NCBI GenBank assembly: GCA_013396995.1
Contig: VWZP01008106.1
Span: 362,025 to 426,024, forward strand
DNA length: 64,000 nt
Direction: 5' to 3'
DNA from: Dicaeum eximium
Taxonomy: Eukaryota; Chordata; Aves; Passeriformes; Dicaeidae
The notes beneath the pieces are model-generated. The model was given only the letters and a program-made list of their open reading frames with translations. It was not told where the DNA came from and did no database searches. The position numbers and the translations under genes were made by a program. Position 1 is the first letter of the stretch, and each line of letters begins with the position of its first letter. Shown one piece after another: positions 57,753-64,000 of this stretch.

Positions 57753-58023
57753 TCACTTATGTACCTGCTGGTGAAAAATGTCTCTAATAAAACTTTGCTT
57801 CTGCCTAATGCAATCAAGAACCTGTGTCTGAAACTGAATTCCTTTCAAACACCAGGTGCTGATCCATGAACAAGCAGCACCTAAACTGATCAGGATCATC
57901 CTGCTCTGGCAACAAAGCTGCTTTGTCTCTCCAGCAGGAGAGAGTGGCCCCGCTGAGCTGGCAGGTCTTGTCCAGCTCCTCCCTGTTGTCACAGCCTGAG
58001 GCTGATGTTGCCCATTCCTGTGT
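57753..58023 (+). repeat. 3'-end duplicate shared with gene 3 (copy 2)
   Basis: This is the counterpart of 48063-48333, with two differences over 271 bases. It begins and ends abruptly relative to the flanking divergence. Confidence 0.9.
57786..57791 (+). terminator. Poly(A) signal of keratin gene 4
   Basis: AATAAA about 234 bases after the stop codon, inside the patch shared with gene 3. Confidence 0.85.
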
Positions 58024-58592
58024 GACACGGGAGGAGTCAGACAGGCCAGCAGAGCTGGAGCTCATCAGTGAAAGAACAGTGACAGAACTTTCCAAGGCTC
58101 AGGCAGGTGTGTACCCACACAGGCACCACCTGAGCAGCCATCTCTGGTGCACATCTCCAGCTGCTCTCCAGATGTGTCAGGTGTTAAACTGGGACACATG
58201 CTGGTGCTGGGCAGCACCATGTCTGTCACACACCTCTCAGCAGGTGTCTCCTGGCCCTGCCTGTCTCCCCGAGCTGTGCAGTGTGAGCATGTCCGAGTGG
58301 GGTGCTGCCCCTCGGCAGAGCAGACCCACCCCCTGTGTCACTGCCCGGGGAGGGGACCCTGGAGGTCAGTGCCCCTTCTCCTGGGTGCCTGTCAGCAGGT
58401 GCAGACATGGCAGACATTCTCAGCAACCTCCTCTGCCCTTCAGACAGCCGAGGGGTGGTTGGACATCCACAGCTGTGCAGAGACACCCACAGGACGGAAA
58501 GAGATAATGGCCTGGAAGCCGTTTATGTACTTTATGTGACACGCTACAAAAATTTCTCACACCTAAACACGTGTCAAATATTTGTCAAATAT

Positions 58593-58615
58593 TTTGGAAT
58601 CCAAATATTTTGGAT
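58593..58615. repeat. Near-perfect palindrome GGAATCC...GGATTCC
   Basis: GGAATCCAAA and its mirror TTTGGATTCC flank a short AT core, directly after two tandem TTTGTCAAATA motifs. No associated gene is seen. Confidence 0.7.
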
Positions 58616-60081
58616 TCCTTTGTTGAGAAATTAAAAAACATTTGAAACATAAAGGCAAATTCACTTCCCCAAGCCCCGCTCCCCACTGTGCCACACGGGT
58701 GCCAAAGAGCATTTTTGAGTCTGCTCTGGCCGGTTCCTGCGCTGCAATAAGCCGGGAGCCGGGAAAAGGCAAAGGAGGGCGGAATTTTTGCTATGAGGAA
58801 GCGGAGAAGGGACAAGAGTGATCCCTGGCGGCGGGAGGCGGCGGGGACGGGCGCTCCGGGGCGGCCGCACCGGGACCAGAGATGCTCATCCCGACAGCGG
58901 GGAGGAACGGGAGGGTCCTGCCGGCAGCGCTGCACCTTCGTGGGGCCGGGCCAGGGTCTCCTCCTGCTCTTCTCAGACTCGAATTTCTCCCTGCAGCTGC
59001 CCAAAACCTTGAACAAAAGCTACGGAGCTGCTACTCGCTCCTCCCAGCAGAACAGGGTGAATCAGATCCTCTGTGAGCAAGAGACAGATGCTCATCGAAA
59101 CCAAAATCCTGGGAATTTGGCACCTTGTACCACAGAATGAAATAGCAACCTGAAGCACCTGTGAAAATATTTACACTGGGTTGGGTTTGGTCGTTTTTCC
59201 CAGAGGAAAGAGAAATTTAAAATACCTATACTGGGTTGGTTTTATTTTATTTTGTTTTCCCCAAAGGACAGAGATATTGAATGTGCCTGAGAATACAGGG
59301 CAAAACTGGCCAGTCCAAAACCTGCCCAGTTCAGACCGAGTGTGAAGCAGAGGTTTGTCATTAGCACTGTATTTCTGTATTTAAAGTCACATAAAAATTT
59401 ATGAGCAGCTTGAATAATTAGTAATCCTGACTGACGTGCAAATGGTTCTTGTGTTGAAGAACAAGGAAATGGAGAACGTGCCTGGGAAATCCTGGCAGTT
59501 CCCAGCTCTCCCCATCAGGTGTCAGCTGTTCCCAGTGGCAGAGCCAAAGGAAGCACTGACCTGTCCGTGTCCTATTCCGAGCCCTGTCCCGGCCCCGGCC
59601 TGTCCGGTCCCTGCTCTGCCCCATGTGTGCAAACACTCCGTAACCTGAGACCAAGGTCTGAGAGTCTGCTTAAAGCGGAGCTCACATTTTCCTAGGAGAC
59701 CCAGAGACGCTAAGTTAATGGAGAGCTAACCCTGACTGCGGCTAAATGGAAGTACTTGCTGTTAGCCTATCCAACAGAAGTACGGTAATATGTGTTCAAA
59801 ATTATATAAAAATGCATTGATCCACAATCTGCAGCAATTTCAGCCCTGTCCGAGCCCCCTGCCCTGCAGTGGGGCGAGCAGCGCTCCCTCTGTGCTACCG
59901 AGGGAGCTCATGTGCTCATGCGTCCACCATGCCGAGGGACCCTGTTTCACCACACGGGATATTTGCTGATTATTTGGAGATGCAGGATGAACGATCTCCG
60001 GCCCTGGGCTGCAGGTGCTCTCTAGAGGGCACTCGGCTCCCACCGAGCTGCCGAAGGGTGCCCGCGGCAGAGGCGAGCGGC

Positions 60082-60292
60082 AGAGCCGGCACCGGGGGCT
60101 CGGTCCGTCCCCTGCGAGCAGAGCCAGGGCTGGGGGCTCAGCCCGTCCCTTCCGAGCAGAGCCAGGGCTGGGGCTCGCAGAGCCGGCACCGGGGGCTCTG
60201 CCCGTCCCCTCACACCAGAGCCGGCACCGGGGGCTCTGCCCGTCCCCTCACACCAGAGCCGGCTCTGGGGGCTCTGCCCGTCCCCTCCCGGC
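60082..60292 (+). repeat. 38-bp minisatellite, about 6 units
   Basis: AGAGCC(G/A)G starts recur at 60082, 60120, 60158, 60179, 60217 and 60255. The period is 38 bases except for one 21-base short unit. Each unit continues GGGGGCTC-(T/A)G-CCCGTCCC. Confidence 0.9.
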
Positions 60293-61240
60293 ACAGCCGG
60301 CGGGTGACGCGATGTCTGTGGGACGTACTGGGGACATCCCAGTGCCCCGGCATCCTGCTCCAGCTCCGCCGGTATTTAATGGTCACACTCGCAGTGAGGT
60401 TGATGGGACCCGGCTCTGCGTGTGACTTCAGGGCTGGTGCAGGTGTCCCCTGCCTCCCGCAGATCCCAGGTGTTCTCCCGCGTGGGGTGCGTGGGACGGC
60501 GCCAAACTGAAACTCGCTCACCAGTTTGCTAATACCTGTTTGTTTTCCAAACGGTGCTGGGGTGTTTAGCATTGTGTTGTTAGGTGGGAGCACAGTGAAA
60601 GCCAGGGCCTCCTCAGGGGCTGTAAATGTGCTGTAATGACCCTTTGCTAATGAGGGTCTTGCCGATGGAGCAGCAGCTGAGACCCCAGAGAGACAGCTGG
60701 GCCAGGGGCTGTTTAGACCCACAATGAAGCAGTTCCAAACCAAATGGTTTGTGCTGTGAAAGTCTCCTACACCTCTGACTCACCTAATTACTGCTCCTAT
60801 CACAACCACCATCGCTCTGTTGGGTGGTGGAGCTTTTGAAGGTGCTCTTTAATGTTTCATCACTCGGCTCTGCAATAGCGAATGAGCAACAGATCAGGTA
60901 GAATGTAGGCAGGAATGATGCTTTTCCTAAAGGAGGGATGTTTGCTGGACTGGACACTCCTGACTGCCCTTCCCTGGAGGGCAGCAGGTCACCTGTCCAT
61001 GCCAAGTCCAGCTTTGACTGACCAGTGGCTAAACGTGCTGCATTAGCACCACTGGACACAACAGGACAGATTCCAGGGATATTCCCTGTGACCACACACC
61101 TTGGGGTGTGGGTGGACACCAAGATTACATCCTGGCTTGCAGAATAGTTCAGGAGAGGTGGGGACTTTCTCACTTCAAAACAGATATTTTAAAACCCTTC
61201 ACTTAAAAAAAAAGCCTAAATAGTTTTTTGGCATAAGGGA

Positions 61241-61310
61241 ATCGCAGAATCATTTAGGTTGGAAAATCCCTCTAAAATCCTTGAGTCCAGCACTGCCAAG
61301 GCCACCACGT
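61241..61310 (-). mobile_element. CR1 LINE 3' fragment, antisense orientation
   Basis: AATCGCAGAATCATTTAGG, TTGGAAAATCCCTCTAAAATCC, GAGTCCAGCACTGCCAAGGCC: the reverse complement of a CR1 3' end, of a different subfamily from that at 31521. Short and non-coding. Confidence 0.85.
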
Positions 61311-62622
61311 GCAGATGATTTTCACAGAATATCACTGAGATCTAAAACAATACTGTGTGTTTTGGGTTGTGGGAACAAACCCAAGCACACTGGTTAGGAG
61401 CTCCATGCCTGGAGAAGAATGAAGCACCGTCTTTTGACAGAATTACATTTCTAATTACAAAAACACATTTATAGAAAATCACACTTTTCACTGGAAATTG
61501 TTGGAACTGACAGCATTTTCAACCTCAGATATTTCTGGATGGAACTGCTGCCAGGCACCCACAGCTGTGTTAGTGGTGGGGACAAAAGATTCCAAACACA
61601 TTGTGCCCTCACTACAGAGTGAATAATTATGAATTGTTAGGTAGGAATTACTTTTTGCTTAGAATTCTCAGTTAATCCACTGTTGAAAGGATAAACATGA
61701 TTGAGCTTTAATACATTATAACTGATCTAAATGAGCACAGTGAAAGCCAGGATGATCATTTAGTGATCTCATTTAGTGATCTAAATGAGATTTTTCCATT
61801 TTCAAACATCCAGATTTTTATTGGATAAGAAAAAGATCCTCATAATTTAAAATTTAATGGAGAAGAGAACAGCTTCATGCTAAGTGTCAGGCAGTTGAAG
61901 CTCACTGGAATGAAGAGCAGAGTACAAACAAGAATGATGTTCACCCTCCAACACAGTCACACTGCATGGCCTGGCTTTCTTTTCTACAATAGAGAAATCC
62001 TCTGGGATTATCTGGTAGTTAATAAAACTACCTGATGATCATATAATGGGAGTTATTTTATAACATATAATTATGAGAATGAGTCATATTCCCCAGGTAA
62101 ATATTTCATAGCTTTTCTCTGTGTAGCAACATACAAGAATTGAATTTTCCAACAAGACCTGACCAGAAGCAGGAAGGATGGAAAAGGATCCCAGGGAAGC
62201 ACCAAAAAAGGGGGACAACAGTCCAGCTGTGACCCCACAAAGGTGCTCAGCAGCCTCAGCAGTTTCTCCCAAACACAACAGTGTGGATGTGGAGCTGGGA
62301 AAGGGGGTCCTGGGGGTTGGGAGGAGCCGGCATGGGCTGAGCCATGCCCCAGCCCCTTCCTGCTGCCACACTCCCAAAGGAAAGGGGCTTCATTCTCCTG
62401 CAGCCTCTGCTTCAGCCAAAGCACACCAGGGCTGTGCAGAGCACAGGGAACCCTGCCATTGAAATGCTGAGTGAATTCCTGCCCATCCTGGGAGAATTCC
62501 TGCCAGCACTGGCTGAGCCGTTCAGGCTTAAATACTCCATCCGCCTCTTTGGGCAGGAGCTCGTAACAGTTTCATCAGAGGAAAAGGGAGAGGCTTCATT
62601 GCAAACAGCTGTGGAGCCACCT

Positions 62623-62657
62623 GCCTCCTCCTCCTCCTCCTCCTTCTTCTCCTCCTC
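62623..62657 (+). repeat. (CTC)n microsatellite
   Basis: A CTC/TTC trinucleotide run that yields a Ser-rich shadow frame. No gene context. Confidence 0.85.
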
Positions 62658-64000
62658 CACACCGCCCAAACCTCCTATCCCAGTTTGGCTCTGCTGCAGT
62701 GAGCAGCACCAGCCCTGGGTTCCGTAACATTTCACTGCTCCATTTCACAGGTACCACTGGGGATCCTTCCAGCTCCTGAAGTTTATTGCAATCACTTTTA
62801 TGTGAAGGTTTCCCAGCCCTCCAGCTGCACTTCAGCAGCATCTCTGGATTTTGCTGGAAACATTATCTAAGATCACTCAGGAAACTCAGTGTGTTGCAAG
62901 GGCCTAGACAACACTGTGAGACAGAACTGCAGAGAAAATTACCACTTCATAAACCAGCTTCCACCTTACAGCAGCTCTGAAATAAAACATTCCTTTCAGG
63001 ACCCATTTGTTCTGTAACTTCTATCTCTGATCCTGGCCAGAATTTCCAGACATGATGAATCTGTCACACTTCTTCAGTTTTAAGGAGTTAAGTTTCACTC
63101 TTGAAGTAAATTGCCTGCACAAGTCCTAGGGGGAAAATGGCATTCAATCTTCCTTTTATTTATTAAAATTGAAGCTTTGAAATTGCACACAAGCATCCTC
63201 ACTGATACTCAAACCATCCAAAAATATTCTTTTGTTAATGGAAGACAGGAAGGTTGGTTTTCCTAAAAGGAATGCCTGATACAGAAGATGTAACAAACAT
63301 CTTTCCAGGTAAAAAACCAACCAAACAAAACCTTTCTGCAGAATTATACAGAACAGCATTGATTTGTCTCTGTATCAGGGGTGTCAAAGCAACAGTTCGA
63401 TGGAACATAACCCAGCTGCTTGTTGAGCCAAAGTAGCTGGAAGCATAGAAGAGAATTGCATTCACTATGTGAGAAAAGGATTTCTCACTGGAGAAAATTA
63501 TCCCCCAGACTCCACTGAGTGTTGAGGTGAACCATTTAAACTCCTACAACGCAGGGCAGGCCTTGCTCCCTCAGATGTTTCAGGAGCAGCAGGTGGAACC
63601 TGAGGCACGTCCTCTGCGTGGGCCAGGCTGTGCTGGGAGGGGCCTCCACCAAATGCTGTTTCCACAAACACTTGCTGTAACAAACAAAACTTAATTAGCA
63701 ACAACCACCACCACAAAGGCTGAGTGAGAAAACAGTAATATCCCAAATCAATACAGCAGATTGGGTATCACATGAGCTCCACCTACAAGGTGTGACAGGT
63801 AACAGACTGGGATTTGCTAAGGATCGTGTACCTGGGCAGGAGGAAAGGGGTGAGAGGTACCCAGGGGAGAAATGTCACAGTCTGAGGCTCAGGGTGCTGT
63901 GAGAGCTCAGAGGGCAGATGTGCAGCTGAACTATCCATTGCATTAGGCAAAGATACAATCTTAAAAGAAGAAAATGGAAGATAGCAAATATTTCCTACTT

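Larger units (their letters stand above)
58024..64000. other. Region downstream of keratin gene 4, no gene recognised
   Basis: A CpG-rich patch at about 58790-58970 has no convincing exon attached. A 38-bp repeat (60082-60292), a CR1 end (61241-61310) and a CTC microsatellite (62623-62657) are listed separately. Otherwise the sequence is unique and AT-richer. The next keratin of the cluster presumably lies beyond the window. Confidence 0.55.

Noticed and set aside
58793..59140. 115-codon frame starting in a CpG-rich patch
   Set aside because: The patch is CpG-rich and could be a promoter, but the peptide has no recognisable motif and no supporting exon structure was found downstream.

Overview
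The window is a piece of a bird genome, most likely a GC-rich microchromosome. Evidence: CR1 retrotransposon 3' ends of avian type, a compact and minisatellite-rich GC landscape, and the head-to-head arrangement of EIF1 with a type I (acidic) keratin array, which matches the KRT17-EIF1 neighbourhood of mammals. All coding genes were assembled by hand from splice sites; every exon junction quoted keeps frame.

Layout: 1-1.6 kb is AT-rich microsatellite sequence containing a near-identical direct duplication around single-N joins, probably an assembly artefact. 1.6-3.5 kb holds no gene. EIF1 (translation initiation factor eIF1, 4 coding exons, 113 aa) lies on the minus strand at 4.16-5.01 kb, with a TATA/CRE/CCAAT promoter inside a CpG island. 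5.3-22.9 kb is a gene-free, GC-rich spacer with several VNTRs (31-bp x 11; 110-bp beside an 89-N gap; others) and one CR1. A KRT17/KRT14-type epithelial keratin (464 aa, few cysteines) starts at 23.08 kb on the plus strand. Three further plus-strand type I keratin genes follow at 33.2, 43.2 and 52.7 kb (457, 497 and 462 aa). All four keratins have the canonical 8-exon structure, a TATA box 87-103 bp before the ATG, and a poly(A) signal. No gene is visible from 58 to 64 kb.

The three downstream keratins form a distinct family: KRT9-like rod signatures combined with about 5.4-6% cysteine, spread over head, rod and tail as in hard (hair-type) keratins. Two of them end in a tiny last coding exon encoding V(P/T)CRRICD. 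Genes 3 and 4 share three patches (exon 3, exon 5, the 3' end) that are identical or nearly so, inside otherwise diverged sequence: the footprint of recent gene conversion. Gene 2 has lost the CRRICD ending, apparently ends in a short CQPC-bearing tail, and has several weak splice donors.

Type I keratins work as obligate heteropolymers with type II keratins, which are encoded elsewhere. The window therefore supplies one soft epithelial acidic keratin and a tandem set of cysteine-rich acidic keratins that may serve cornified or appendage epithelia. That role is inferred; the gene structures are read directly.
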